DNA from: an uncultured Collinsella sp.
Lineage (GTDB): Bacteria > Actinomycetota > Coriobacteriia > Coriobacteriales > Coriobacteriaceae
Direction: 5' to 3'
Assembly (NCBI GenBank): GCA_900549715.1
Contig: URPK01000007.1
Span: 1 to 64,000 of the forward strand
Length of the DNA: 64,000 bases
The notes beneath the pieces are model-generated. The model did no database searches. It worked only from the letters and a program-made list of their open reading frames with translations, and had not been told where the DNA came from. Numbering within the stretch: the first letter of the stretch is position 1; every line of letters begins with the position of its first letter. The position numbers and the translations under genes were made by a program. Of the stretch, positions 33,691 to 42,535 are shown one piece after another.

Positions 33691-34770
33691 ATGGTAGATT
33701 CCAAGCAGGCTCCACTCGACTCCGCGGCAGCCGCAAAAGCAGCGTTCGCTTCGGTCCAGGACAAGCCATTCCCCGATGATATCTTTACGGCTCCCGAGCT
33801 TCGTTGGGCTGTGATCGGGTGCGGCGTTATCGCCAACCAGATGGCCCAGTCTCTCGCTCTTGCCGGCCGCAAGCTTGCGGGCGTCGCCAACCGCACGCTG
33901 TCAAAGGCTCAGGCTTTTGCCGAGCAGTATGGCATCGAGAAGGTCTATGAAACGGTCGAGGACCTCTATGCCGATCCGGACATCGACGCGATCTATATCA
34001 CCACGCCGCATAACACGCATATCACCTACCTGCGCGCCGCTCTGGCAGCTGGCAAGCACGTGCTCTGCGAGAAGGCCATTACCCTCAATTCCGCCGAGCT
34101 TGACGAGGCACGTGCCATCGCCGACGAGCACAACGTGGTCCTTATGGACGCCACCACGGTGCTACACATGCCCTTGTATCAGGAGCTGCGCCGCCGTATG
34201 GATGTCGGCGAGTTTGGCCGCATGAACCTCGCCCAACTCAACTTTGGCAGCTACAAGGAGTACGGCGACCTGACCAACCGTTTCTACAATCGCAACCTTG
34301 CTGGCGGTGCCATGCTCGACATTGGCGTCTATGCCCTGTCCGTCATGCGCCTCTTTATGGCAAGCCAGCCAGCTGAGGTTGTCTCGCTGGGCAACACCTG
34401 TGAGACCGGTGTCGACGTTGCGGGCGGCATCGTATGCCGTAATGCCGAGCAGCAGCTGGGTGTTGTGAGCCTTACGCTTCACTCCAAGCAGCCCAAACGC
34501 TCGGTCATCAGCTTTGACAAGTGCTATATCGAGGTCAACGAGTATCCGCGTGCCGATCACGCGACCATCGTGTGGACTGCGGACGGCCACCGCGAGGAGG
34601 TCCATGCCGGCACCGAGGCTTACGCCCTGTGCTACGAGATGGCCGACCTCGAGAAGGCCGTTGCCGGCGACGACTCCAAGCGCGAGCTGCTGGATTATGC
34701 TTCTGATGTTATGGAGCTTATGACCAAGCTTCGCGCCGATTGGGGAGTCGTGTACCCCGAGGAGGAGTAA
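33691..34770 (+). CDS. Gfo/Idh/MocA-family oxidoreductase
   Basis: The 359-residue NAD(P)-dependent oxidoreductase has the Rossmann motif VIGCGVIANQMAQ about 30 residues in and the active-site segment GKHVLCEKAITLN. The C-terminal domain includes GGAMLDIGVYAL. The usual EKP is EKA here. Typical substrates are sugars, inositols or dihydrodiols; the actual one is unknown. The ATG follows GGAGG and the gene is 3 bases from the DeoR gene, so they form an operon. Confidence 0.87.
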   Translation: MVDSKQAPLDSAAAAKAAFASVQDKPFPDDIFTAPELRWAVIGCGVIANQMAQSLALAGRKLAGVANRTLSKAQAFAEQYGIEKVYETVEDLYADPDIDAIYITTPHNTHITYLRAALAAGKHVLCEKAITLNSAELDEARAIADEHNVVLMDATTVLHMPLYQELRRRMDVGEFGRMNLAQLNFGSYKEYGDLTNRFYNRNLAGGAMLDIGVYALSVMRLFMASQPAEVVSLGNTCETGVDVAGGIVCRNAEQQLGVVSLTLHSKQPKRSVISFDKCYIEVNEYPRADHATIVWTADGHREEVHAGTEAYALCYEMADLEKAVAGDDSKRELLDYASDVMELMTKLRADWGVVYPEEE

Positions 34771-34773
34771 GCG

Positions 34774-35520
34774 ATGCTTGCGGAAGATAGGCTCAACGCA
34801 ATCGTGTCGATGGTGCAGCAGACGGGCTCGGTTACCGTACCGGAGCTTGCTGAGGCCCTGGGCGTGACGGCGTCTACCATTCGGCGCGACCTGCAGACGC
34901 TCAATCGCGCACACCGTATCGCCAAGGTGCACGGTGGGGCGACGAGCCTTGAGCGCGCGCACGTGACGCGCGACCTAACGCTTAATGAGCGCAGTGATCT
35001 CCATAACGGCGACAAGGAGCGTATCTGCGCCCGTGCGGCGGCGCTTGTGGAGCCCGAGGGCTTTGTATACATCGATTCGGGCTCGACGACGCTCAAGCTC
35101 ATCGAGCATCTTCCACACCTTGAAGGTGTCACCTATGTGACTGATTCCGTGCTTCACGCTCAGCACCTTGCTTTGCGTGGCATGCGTACCGTGGTGTTGG
35201 GTGGCGAGCTCAAGCCCGAGACCGAGGCACTCGTTGGCCCCGATGCTTTGGCAACCCTAGACCGTTACAACTTCAATTGTGGCTTTTGGGGTTCTAACGG
35301 CATTGCGGCCGAGCAGGGCTTCACGGCGCCCGATATCGAGGAAGCGCAAGTAAAGCGTATCTCGATGCGCCATACGGCCAAACGCTTCGTAATCTCGGAC
35401 GCCAGTAAATTTGGCATGGTGGCGCCCGTCAAGTTCGCGGACTTCCGCGACGCAACGATTATTACCGCAGGCGAGGTCCCCGCCAAGTACCGGGCAATGG
35501 ACAACGTCATTACGGTCTAA
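34774..35520 (+). CDS. DeoR-family transcription repressor
   Basis: The 248-residue regulator has the DeoR HTH (VTVPELAEALGVTASTIRRD) and the sugar-phosphate-sensing domain with YIDSGSTTLKL and GPDALATLDRYNFNCGFWGSNG. It is co-transcribed with the oxidoreductase and probably represses it from the TGCGT cluster at 33522-33640, with a phosphorylated sugar as inducer. Confidence 0.88.
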   Translation: MLAEDRLNAIVSMVQQTGSVTVPELAEALGVTASTIRRDLQTLNRAHRIAKVHGGATSLERAHVTRDLTLNERSDLHNGDKERICARAAALVEPEGFVYIDSGSTTLKLIEHLPHLEGVTYVTDSVLHAQHLALRGMRTVVLGGELKPETEALVGPDALATLDRYNFNCGFWGSNGIAAEQGFTAPDIEEAQVKRISMRHTAKRFVISDASKFGMVAPVKFADFRDATIITAGEVPAKYRAMDNVITV

Positions 35521-35611
35521 CGGCTGGGTACGGACTAAGGTCAAAACCATCACGAAGGGGCAGGAACCTTTGTGGTGGTTAGTAACGAAAACCGAGTAGT
35601 TTTCTCAATAG

Positions 35612-35652
35612 AAAAGCGGCAACGTCCATCACGGGCGTTGCCGCTTTCGTTG
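35612..35652 (+). terminator. Terminator after deoR-like gene
   Basis: AAAGCGGCAACG pairs perfectly with CGTTGCCGCTTT around an 11-base loop. Confidence 0.8.
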
Positions 35653-35663
35653 TCTGCCGGTTT

Positions 35664-35881
35664 GTCTAAGTCTGTAACAACTAGACTGTTAAAAGTGGGC
35701 TAGGTGTTACAGATTGAGATACTTCCGAACCGCGCCGTCCCTTTGTCTCGATCTGTAACATCTGGGACGGATTTTGCCGAGTTACTGTTACAGATCGAGA
35801 TTTTCCCTTGAGGGAGATTCGAATGTCTCGATCTGTAACAGATAGACCGGAAAATGGGCTCTAACTGTTACAGATCGAGAC
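35664..35881. repeat. Alternating-orientation motif array, about 40-bp pitch (3 hairpin units)
   Basis: Six copies of a 16-base motif (consensus GTCTCGATCTGTAACA) alternate in orientation. Forward copies start at 35664, 35745, 35825; reverse copies at 35705, 35786, 35866. Each forward/reverse pair can form a 16-bp stem with a loop of exactly 25 bases, and midpoints are 40-41 bp apart. Loops and linkers are not conserved. It lies between convergent genes; no reading frame is seen. Confidence 0.85.
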
Positions 35882-35970
35882 GTTTTGGGACCGCGGCTGA
35901 GTCATCGTGGCGGTATGACGTTTGACCAGATAAAACCTGTCAAAATAAACCTGTCCCTTTTTGGCAGGAT

Positions 35971-36630
35971 TTAGGGCTCCCAGGGGCAGGGGGCTTCGAT
36001 GTGGATGTGCTCGCCGGTTACGGGATGCGTAAAGGACACGCTGTGGGCATGGAGCATGAGGCCGCAGGGGCGCGGCGTTCCGTACAGGTCGTCGCCAACC
36101 AGGGGATGATGCTCGCTTGCCAGGTGCACGCGAATCTGATGCTTGCGGCCGGTGAGCAGCTCGACATCAATATACGAGCGCGTGGGCAGGCCTCGACGGC
36201 TCTTAAGGCGCTTGAGTACCTTGATGCGCGTCTGAGAAGGCTTGCCGCTGGCGCCGACGCGCATCTTGCGGCCGTCGTGACGGTCGCGGGCGATGGGCTT
36301 GTCGATGAGCTTTTCGTTCCAGTCGATCTTGCCCTCGGCGAGCGCCAGGTAGTGCTTTTCGAAGGCGTGGTCGATGACCATCTGGTCAAAGGCGGGCTGC
36401 GTCTGCTTGTCGAGCGAGAACAGCACCACGCCGGTGGTGTTGCGGTCCAGGCGGTTGAGCGGCTGCATGTCAGTCGCGGCAAAGCCGTCGCCCATCGCCA
36501 GCAGCAGGTCGCTGGCGTAGTCGGTAAGCGTGCGCTCGCCGGTGCCGTCGCCGTGGACGATCATGCCGGCGGTCTTGTCGATAGCCATGAGCCAGGCATC
36601 GCAGTAGAGGACTTGAGGTTCTTCGTTCAC
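35971..36630 (-). CDS. RluA-family pseudouridine synthase
   Basis: The 219-residue enzyme isomerises uridine in rRNA or tRNA. The catalytic-loop motif is NRLDRNTTG (usually HRLDxxTSG), with the Asp nucleophile present; ELLTGRKHQIRVH is the second family motif. There is no N-terminal S4 domain, making it shorter than RluC/RluD. It is downstream of the U32 gene (15-base gap), another RNA-modification candidate, suggesting one operon. Confidence 0.88.
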   Translation of the reverse strand: MNEEPQVLYCDAWLMAIDKTAGMIVHGDGTGERTLTDYASDLLLAMGDGFAATDMQPLNRLDRNTTGVVLFSLDKQTQPAFDQMVIDHAFEKHYLALAEGKIDWNEKLIDKPIARDRHDGRKMRVGASGKPSQTRIKVLKRLKSRRGLPTRSYIDVELLTGRKHQIRVHLASEHHPLVGDDLYGTPRPCGLMLHAHSVSFTHPVTGEHIHIEAPCPWEP

Positions 36631-36645
36631 GTGTAAGCCTTTCGG

Positions 36646-39138
36646 TTAACTAATTCCCACAAACATGCAGCCCGAGGTGGCACCGCGCAGGCGGGCGGCG
36701 GGCTTGCGGCCGGCTTGCGCTGCCTCGACGGCGCGGCGGACGCGAGCGACGGCGCGGCCCACCTCATCCGTCTCGAGCAGCGTGCCGTCCACCATAAGAC
36801 GGCGCACACCGGCATCGAGCAGCTGTGGTACCTGCGGCGTAAGGTCGATGGGGTAGGCATCGTACAGGCGCGAGCGGCCGTGGATGTCGGTACGGACCGG
36901 CATGACCTTGCCGTCGATATTCTTGAGCGACAGCTTGCGGGCGCGCAGGCGGCAGTTGGCGCAATCGTGGATGCAGTCATTGGCCACCTGCAGAATGCAA
37001 TGCTCGCTTGTCATGACGCGCGGGCGGCCAAAGACGGTGATACCCAGAGCCGCGGGCGCGGCGGTGCCGAGCGAGATAATCTCGTCGAGCGTGATCTCGG
37101 GCGAGAGCCAAAACGCACCGGCTCCGCGCTCGGCAAGCGCCTCCATGCAGGGCGTGTTGTGCACCGGCAGGCAAGAGCGAATCTCGGCCGTGGCGCCAAC
37201 CTGGGCGGCCAGGGCAAGCTCAGAGATGTTGCCAATAGCGACCGTGGCGCCGGCATTGATCCAGGGATCGACGCGCTCGTGGTCAACGGCGCGGCAGACC
37301 TCGTCGAGTACGGGCACGATACCCTGCTCAAATGCATCGGCAGGGGAGAGTCCGACAGCCTTGAGCGCATCGGTGGTCATGTAGATGCGCGCGGCGCCCT
37401 CGGCACGAGCTGCCTCGGCGGCCTCGAGCGAGGCGACGGTGGCGCAGATTTGCGGCTCATCGCGGTAATGCTCGGGCATGGGGCACGAACATTTGTCGAG
37501 TATCAGCAACTCGAGCGTTTTCGCGCGCTCCTCGTACGGCGCCAGAATGGCCTCCTCCAATGCTTTACAGGCGGCGGCGCGCACCTTATGCACGGCGGAG
37601 AAGCCCATACCGCAGCCGGCGTCGAGCGAAACGTCAAAGCTCGCTGCCTCAAAGGGCGAGGAGCCCATGCGGCCCACATGCTCAACCAGGTCTGCCGCCT
37701 CGACGGCGCGGGTCTTGGCGGCCTCGACGGTGAAGCCCGTGGCGGTGGCGGTGAGCGCGGGGTCGTCACAGCAGGTGAGCGTGACAGTAAACGGCTTGCC
37801 CAGGCGCGCCACGACGGATACATCAACAGCTCGGCGGCGCAGCACATCGCGCTTGAGCGCGGCGCTGGCAGCGTCAATAGCGCGCTGGCTTCGAATCACG
37901 CGCACGCGGCAGCCCTCGGGCATGCTGCGGGGCACGCGACACTCGATAACATCGCCGGCAGCGGCATCATCGGCGGCGATGGTGGTCAGGAACTGGTCGA
38001 ACTCATCGTCGTGGCGAAGCTCCAGCAGGTCGCCCTTGCCCACGGGCTCAAACAACTCAATGCGGGCGATGGCGGCGCGGCGACGGCGGTCGTCGGGCTT
38101 GAGGCCGCGCACATCGCGGTTGGCCAGGCGGCTGCCGAGCACCGTGCCCACGATCTGGCCGCGGTTGTTGGAGCGCTCGTAACTCATCATCTCGTCACCC
38201 GAGGTACCGTCCTGATAGGCGTGCGTAAAGTCGCGGTTAAAGCAGCGCTTGAGCTGGCGCTGGCGGGCGGCTTTCTCGTCCTTGGCAACGGTGGTTCCGG
38301 CCAGCATGTCATCAATCTGATGACGATACACGTCGACGATGGAATACACGTAATCGGGCGCCTTCATGCGGCCCTCGAGCTTGAGCGACGCGGCGCCGGC
38401 GTCATACAGGCGGCGAACAAGTTGTGAGGTGTTGGTGTCACGCGGGCACAGCGCGCGCTCGCGACCGGCAGGGGAGAGCGCGCGGCCGTTCTCGTCGATC
38501 AGCTCGTAGGGCAAGCGGCAGGGCTGGGCGCACATGCCACGGTTGGCCGATCGTCCCGCCATGGCAAAGCTCGAAAGCAGACACAGGCCAGAGTAGCAAA
38601 AGCAGATGGCGCCATGGCTAAAGACCTCAAGGTCCACATCGGGCGCGGCATCGTGAATGGCGGCAATCTCGTCGATGGAAAGCTCGCGCGAGAGGGTCAC
38701 GCGGTCGGCGCCCTGCTCGCGGCACCAAAGGGTTCCGCGGTCGTCGTGGATGTTCGCCTGGGTCGAGATATGCGTCTCGATGCCGGGCATGGTGCGCTTG
38801 ACCTCAAAGAACAGGCCCCAGTCCTGGATGATGAAGGCGTCGGCGCCCAGCGTGGAGCAGCGATGGATGAGCTGCAGCGCATCGCTCATCTCGGACTGCT
38901 TGATGACGATGTTGACCGTGACGTAGACGCGCGAGCCGGCTAGATGCGCGGCGCGGCAGGCCTGCTCAAAGGCCTCGTCGGTAAAGTTGGTGGCCTTGCG
39001 GCGTGCGTTGAAGCTGCCCATGCCGCAGTAGATGGCGTCTGCCCCGGCGGCGAGTGCGGCGGCAAAGGGCTCGGGCCCTCCGGCGGGCGCCAAAAGCTCG
39101 GGTCTGCGGTTGGTGGTTCGACTGGCGGTTGCGGTCAT
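36646..39138 (-). CDS. U32-family protein (RlhA/TrhP-like), long form
   Basis: E. coli members RlhA and TrhP are needed for 5-hydroxycytidine in 23S rRNA and 5-hydroxyuridine in tRNA, although the family is named peptidase U32. The 830-residue protein has ELLAPAGGPEPFAAALAAGADAIY at the start, the U32 signature region EVFSHGAICFCYSGLC, Cys-rich GMCAQPCRLPY and SLKLEGRMK, followed by the DUF3656-like middle and a second U32-like part. GAAAGGCAGG precedes the ATG. Confidence 0.85.
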   Translation of the reverse strand: MTATASRTTNRRPELLAPAGGPEPFAAALAAGADAIYCGMGSFNARRKATNFTDEAFEQACRAAHLAGSRVYVTVNIVIKQSEMSDALQLIHRCSTLGADAFIIQDWGLFFEVKRTMPGIETHISTQANIHDDRGTLWCREQGADRVTLSRELSIDEIAAIHDAAPDVDLEVFSHGAICFCYSGLCLLSSFAMAGRSANRGMCAQPCRLPYELIDENGRALSPAGRERALCPRDTNTSQLVRRLYDAGAASLKLEGRMKAPDYVYSIVDVYRHQIDDMLAGTTVAKDEKAARQRQLKRCFNRDFTHAYQDGTSGDEMMSYERSNNRGQIVGTVLGSRLANRDVRGLKPDDRRRRAAIARIELFEPVGKGDLLELRHDDEFDQFLTTIAADDAAAGDVIECRVPRSMPEGCRVRVIRSQRAIDAASAALKRDVLRRRAVDVSVVARLGKPFTVTLTCCDDPALTATATGFTVEAAKTRAVEAADLVEHVGRMGSSPFEAASFDVSLDAGCGMGFSAVHKVRAAACKALEEAILAPYEERAKTLELLILDKCSCPMPEHYRDEPQICATVASLEAAEAARAEGAARIYMTTDALKAVGLSPADAFEQGIVPVLDEVCRAVDHERVDPWINAGATVAIGNISELALAAQVGATAEIRSCLPVHNTPCMEALAERGAGAFWLSPEITLDEIISLGTAAPAALGITVFGRPRVMTSEHCILQVANDCIHDCANCRLRARKLSLKNIDGKVMPVRTDIHGRSRLYDAYPIDLTPQVPQLLDAGVRRLMVDGTLLETDEVGRAVARVRRAVEAAQAGRKPAARLRGATSGCMFVGIS

Positions 39139-39436
39139 ATCCTGCCTTTCAAAATGCTCAGATACTCAAAAGTATAGTGATGCCGTCGCGGCAGGCGATG
39201 CCCGTGCTCTAAGCGGGATAAAGTCTTCAGCAGCTTGGACTGGCTGCTCCACATGAGAACCGTTCAGCGGTCCGGGGAAACCGTTGGGCGATAAAATATT
39301 CTCGCAACGTGATAATAATCTTGCATCGCGCGGAAACCTTGAGTACTATCCCAATCAAGCGCGGTGTTCAGACCGAACTGTGCCTCCCGGTGTGAACGCC
39401 GCGCTCCCGTTCCCTTTTACTTGTAAGGAGAAAAAC
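39139..39436. promoter_or_regulatory. Divergent promoter region, U32 gene / ridA
   Basis: For ridA, TTGCAT (39321-39326) and TACTAT (39344-39349) are spaced by 17 bases. For the minus-strand U32 gene a TATACT -10 (39167-39172) is seen with no clear -35. Between them no RNA family or gene was recognised. Confidence 0.5.
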
Positions 39437-39814
39437 ATGAGCAAGACCGTCGTGTCTTCCGATAACGCACCCGCAGCCATCGGCCCGTATTCCCCTGGTA
39501 TCCAGGCCGGCAACATGGTGTTCCTGTCCGGCCAGCTGGGCATCGACCCCGCAACCGGTAAGATGCCCGAGGGCGTCGAGGCTCAGGCCAAGCAATCCCT
39601 TGCTAACGTCGAGGCCCTGCTGACCGCTGCCGGCGCCACCTTTGCCGATGTCGTCAAGACCACAGTCTACCTGGCTGACATTGCCGACTTCGCTGCCGTA
39701 AACGAGATCTACGCCTCCAAGTTCGAAGCCCCGTTCCCCGCGCGCAGCGCTTTCCAGGTTGCCGCCCTTCCGGCTGGCGGTCTGGTCGAGATCGAGGTTG
39801 TCGCCGCTCTCTAA
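39437..39814 (+). CDS. ridA: RidA family enamine/imine deaminase
   Basis: RidA hydrolyses reactive 2-aminoacrylate and related imines. The 125-residue protein has AIGPYSPGIQAGNMVFLSGQ and the catalytic Arg in PARSAFQVAALP. TAAGGAG precedes the ATG. It is near a purine cluster whose YgeX releases 2-aminoacrylate from 2,3-diaminopropionate, so it may support that pathway, though it has its own promoter. Confidence 0.93.
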   Translation: MSKTVVSSDNAPAAIGPYSPGIQAGNMVFLSGQLGIDPATGKMPEGVEAQAKQSLANVEALLTAAGATFADVVKTTVYLADIADFAAVNEIYASKFEAPFPARSAFQVAALPAGGLVEIEVVAAL

Positions 39815-39843
39815 GGTGTTGGTAACAACTAAACATGACATGC

Positions 39844-39883
39844 AAAAAGACCCTGCAGCGCGTGCGAGCTGCAGGGTCTTTTG
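39844..39883. terminator. Terminator after ridA
   Basis: AAAAAGACCCTGCAGC pairs with GCTGCAGGGTCTTTT. It is usable in both directions, so it also serves the minus-strand regulator. Confidence 0.85.
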
Positions 39884-39936
39884 TCAAGCGATGCGACAAA
39901 AATGATCCGTTTCCCTTCGTCCCCAAGGGATCACGT

Positions 39937-40593
39937 TTAGCCCTCCTTGCGAACTTTTTGCAGGTAGCGGTAGACGCTGGGCTCCGAAATGCCCAGCGCG
40001 GTGGCGGCGCAGGCCACAGCGCCCTTGAGCATGAACACGCCGTTGCCGTTGAGGTGGCGAATGACGTCCACGCGGTCGCTCTGACCAAGCGACGCTACAT
40101 CCAGCCCGCGCGCGCTCAGCAACTCGGCAATGCTGCGGTCGATGAGCTCCTGTGTGGACTCCGAAAGGCTTTCGACCTCGATAGGGGCGGGCTCCGTGCG
40201 CGTCGGCGCCGCGTCGAAGCACGCCATGAGCTGCTGCGCCATGGCGTTGATGGAGCGCACGGTCGAGAGATCGGTGTTGACGCAGAGCATACCGACAATC
40301 TCGTCATTCTCGCGGATAAAGTACGTCGCTGACTCCAACGTCTTGCCGCCGGCACCGCGCCCCTCGTAGCCCGTAATAAACGGCAGGTCGCGATACTTGG
40401 CGTCGTGCATGATCTTGAGTGCCAGATCGGTGGCGGGACCGCCGACCTTGCGGCCGCTCACGATGCCGTTGCGAATATCGACGATGGCGTGGTCGGGATC
40501 CGAGAAATCGTGCAGCACGATTTCGCTGTTTTTGCCGAGTATCTGCTCCAGAAAATCGACCATCGGCAAAAAGCGACGTACGGTCTCGTTCAC
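39937..40593 (-). CDS. YheO/DauR-like regulator (PAS-like plus HTH), purine half 1
   Basis: The 218-residue protein has a PAS-like sensor (IVLHDFSDPDHAIVDIRNG, SGRKVGGPATDL) and a C-terminal HTH (GVFMLKGAVACAATALGISEPSVYRYL). The GTG at 40593 has AAGGAG 6 bases upstream. It is divergent from the permease-ssnA-ygfK-xdhD operon, mirroring a paralogue at 56731 that is divergent from ygeX. It probably senses a purine-pathway compound. Confidence 0.82.
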   Translation of the reverse strand: MNETVRRFLPMVDFLEQILGKNSEIVLHDFSDPDHAIVDIRNGIVSGRKVGGPATDLALKIMHDAKYRDLPFITGYEGRGAGGKTLESATYFIRENDEIVGMLCVNTDLSTVRSINAMAQQLMACFDAAPTRTEPAPIEVESLSESTQELIDRSIAELLSARGLDVASLGQSDRVDVIRHLNGNGVFMLKGAVACAATALGISEPSVYRYLQKVRKEG

Positions 40594-40945
40594 GGGCAAC
40601 TCCTTTGGGTGAAATCGGAAATGATCATAACAATTTTTTCTCATGGTAACACGGTGTCTATTGACTCACATATTCGCAGGTACATTGCGTAATACAGATG
40701 AGCGGTAGGTATTTGGCGGTAAACGGTCGACCAAAAGAAAAGTTAGATGTAATTTTGAACAGACACTTTCCTGACCTGCGGAAATGCATTATCTCAGCTG
40801 AAGAATAGTCTGATAACAAAAAATTATTATTGAGAATGAGAATCATCTTTAATACGATATGCAACGAAGGCACAACCTCAACCCCGCACTGCGTCACAAT
40901 AGAGCGTTAGATGCGAAAACAACTATTTCGAGGATTGGTGGTCAA
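40594..40945. promoter_or_regulatory. Divergent control region of purine half 1
   Basis: A promoter for the permease is seen: TTGAGA (40831-40836), 17 bases, TACGAT (40854-40859), giving a leader of about 80 bases. Between the boxes lies GAGAATGAGAATCATC, which resembles a Fur box. Direct GCGGTA repeats are at 40708-40725. No purine riboswitch core was recognised. The rest is AT-rich and non-coding. Confidence 0.55.
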
Positions 40946-42340
40946 ATGACCCAGGAGACGGTTACGAACGGCACTGAAGCCCTGTTCACTCGTGAAGGCA
41001 TGCCTCCCGTTAAGGAAATGATCCCGTGTGCCCTTCAGCACGTACTGGCATCGTTTGCCGGCATCATCACCCCGGCTGTCATCATGGCCGGCGTCTACGG
41101 CTTTAATAGCCAGCAGAGCACCGACATCATCCAGGTCGCGCTCATTCTTTCGGCAATCGACACGGCCCTTCAGGCCTTCGCTCCCTTCCGTCGCATCGGC
41201 GGCGGCCTGCCCATCGTCATGGGCGTTTCGTTCGCGTTCTTACCGGCCCTGCAGGCCATGGGTGCCTCGGGCTTTAGCTTTGGTGCGCTGCTGGGCGGCG
41301 AGATCGTCGGCGGCGCCGTCGCGGTCCTCTTTGGTCTGGCCTACAGCAAGATCAAGTGGCTGTTCCCGCCCGTCGTGACCGGTACGGTCATCTTCTCCAT
41401 CGGCGTTTCGCTGTATCCCACGGCCGTCAAGTATATGGCCGGCGGTATGGGTACGCCACTGTGGGGCACCCCGCAGGCCTGGTGCGTCGCTCTTATCACC
41501 TTCGCCGTGGTCTTTGCGCTCGCCAACTTTGGCAAGGGCACGCTCAAGCTGGGATCCGTGTTCTTTGGCATGATCGTCGGCATGATCGTCTCCATCCCCT
41601 TTGGCATGATCGACTTCTCCAGCGTCGCCACCGCTCAGGTCTTCGCCCTTCCCAAGCTCATGCCCTACGCGCTCGAGTTTGATCCCGAGGTCTGCATTAC
41701 CCTCGCTGTCGTGTTCCCCATGGTTGCCATCCAGGTTATCGGCGACGTCTCCGCCGCCTGCCTGGGCTCCATCGACCGTATGCCCACCGAGCGCGAGCTC
41801 TCCGGCGCTATCGTGTCCCAGGGCCTCACCTCTATGGTCGGCGGCCTGCTGGGCGGTCTTCCCACCAGCGCCCTTGGCCAGAACGTGGGCATCATCTGCT
41901 CCAACAAGGTCGTCAACAAGTGGGTCTTTGTGATCATCGCGGCCGTCTTTGCCATCGCCGGTCTGTTCCCGCAGCTCTCTGCCGTCCTTTCCGCTATCCC
42001 GCAGCCCGTCATCGGCGGCGCGACCGTCGGCGTCTTTGGCACCATCACCATGAACGGCGTGCGCATGTTCACCCGCGAGGGCCTCACGCAGCGCACTACC
42101 ACCATCGTCGGTACCTCCGTCGTCTTTGGCCTGGGTATCTGGATGGCCAGCGGTTGCCTTGCCGGCGAGGGTATGCCCGCCTGGGTATCCACCGTCATCG
42201 GCTCCAATGCCGTAACCCCCACCGCCATTATGGCCATTGTCCTTAACCTGATCCTTCCGCAGACGCCGGTCGTGGCTCAGCACATCGATGCTGCCAAGGA
42301 CGCTGCCGTGGATCTGGTCTTGCCCGAGAGCAAGAAGTAG
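40946..42340 (+). CDS. NCS2-family purine (xanthine/uric acid) permease
   Basis: The 464-residue protein has 12-14 predicted membrane segments, PCALQHVLASFAGIITPA at the first helix, and the NCS2 signature-like GGLPTSALGQNVGIICS with the conserved Gln/Asn. These residues match the xanthine/urate branch (XanQ, UacT). It heads the operon for purine oxidation, so the substrate is probably xanthine, urate or hypoxanthine. The ATG is preceded by a weak GAGGAT. Confidence 0.9.
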   Translation: MTQETVTNGTEALFTREGMPPVKEMIPCALQHVLASFAGIITPAVIMAGVYGFNSQQSTDIIQVALILSAIDTALQAFAPFRRIGGGLPIVMGVSFAFLPALQAMGASGFSFGALLGGEIVGGAVAVLFGLAYSKIKWLFPPVVTGTVIFSIGVSLYPTAVKYMAGGMGTPLWGTPQAWCVALITFAVVFALANFGKGTLKLGSVFFGMIVGMIVSIPFGMIDFSSVATAQVFALPKLMPYALEFDPEVCITLAVVFPMVAIQVIGDVSAACLGSIDRMPTERELSGAIVSQGLTSMVGGLLGGLPTSALGQNVGIICSNKVVNKWVFVIIAAVFAIAGLFPQLSAVLSAIPQPVIGGATVGVFGTITMNGVRMFTREGLTQRTTTIVGTSVVFGLGIWMASGCLAGEGMPAWVSTVIGSNAVTPTAIMAIVLNLILPQTPVVAQHIDAAKDAAVDLVLPESKK

Positions 42341-42358
42341 CCAATTCGGTGCTATTCG

Positions 42359-42386
42359 TCGGCGGACGCATCGCCTCGTCCGCCGA
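42359..42386 (+). terminator. Intercistronic hairpin, permease-ssnA
   Basis: TCGGCGGACG pairs perfectly with CGTCCGCCGA (8-base loop) without a T-run, so it is more likely an mRNA-stability or partial-termination signal. A second small stem (TCAGAGG/CCTCTGA) at 42493-42518 lies just before ssnA. Confidence 0.5.
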
Positions 42387-42535
42387 TGTCATGCGGCGCC
42401 AAGCCGCACTTCAAAGGGTTTGTCCCTTTGGTGAAGCGTTGACGGGAGAGGGCCCGTTTCCGGTGTAGGCCGGCGCTTCGCACTCCGCCATGTCAGAGGT
42501 GTCAAACCCCGCCTCTGATGTCGAAGGGAGCATCC

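Noticed and set aside
39180..39300. tRNA or riboswitch between the U32 gene and ridA
   Set aside because: Some pairing is possible but no cloverleaf or known riboswitch core could be drawn.
40594..40945. Purine riboswitch before the permease
   Set aside because: The conserved three-way-junction bases and flanking helices were not found in the leader.
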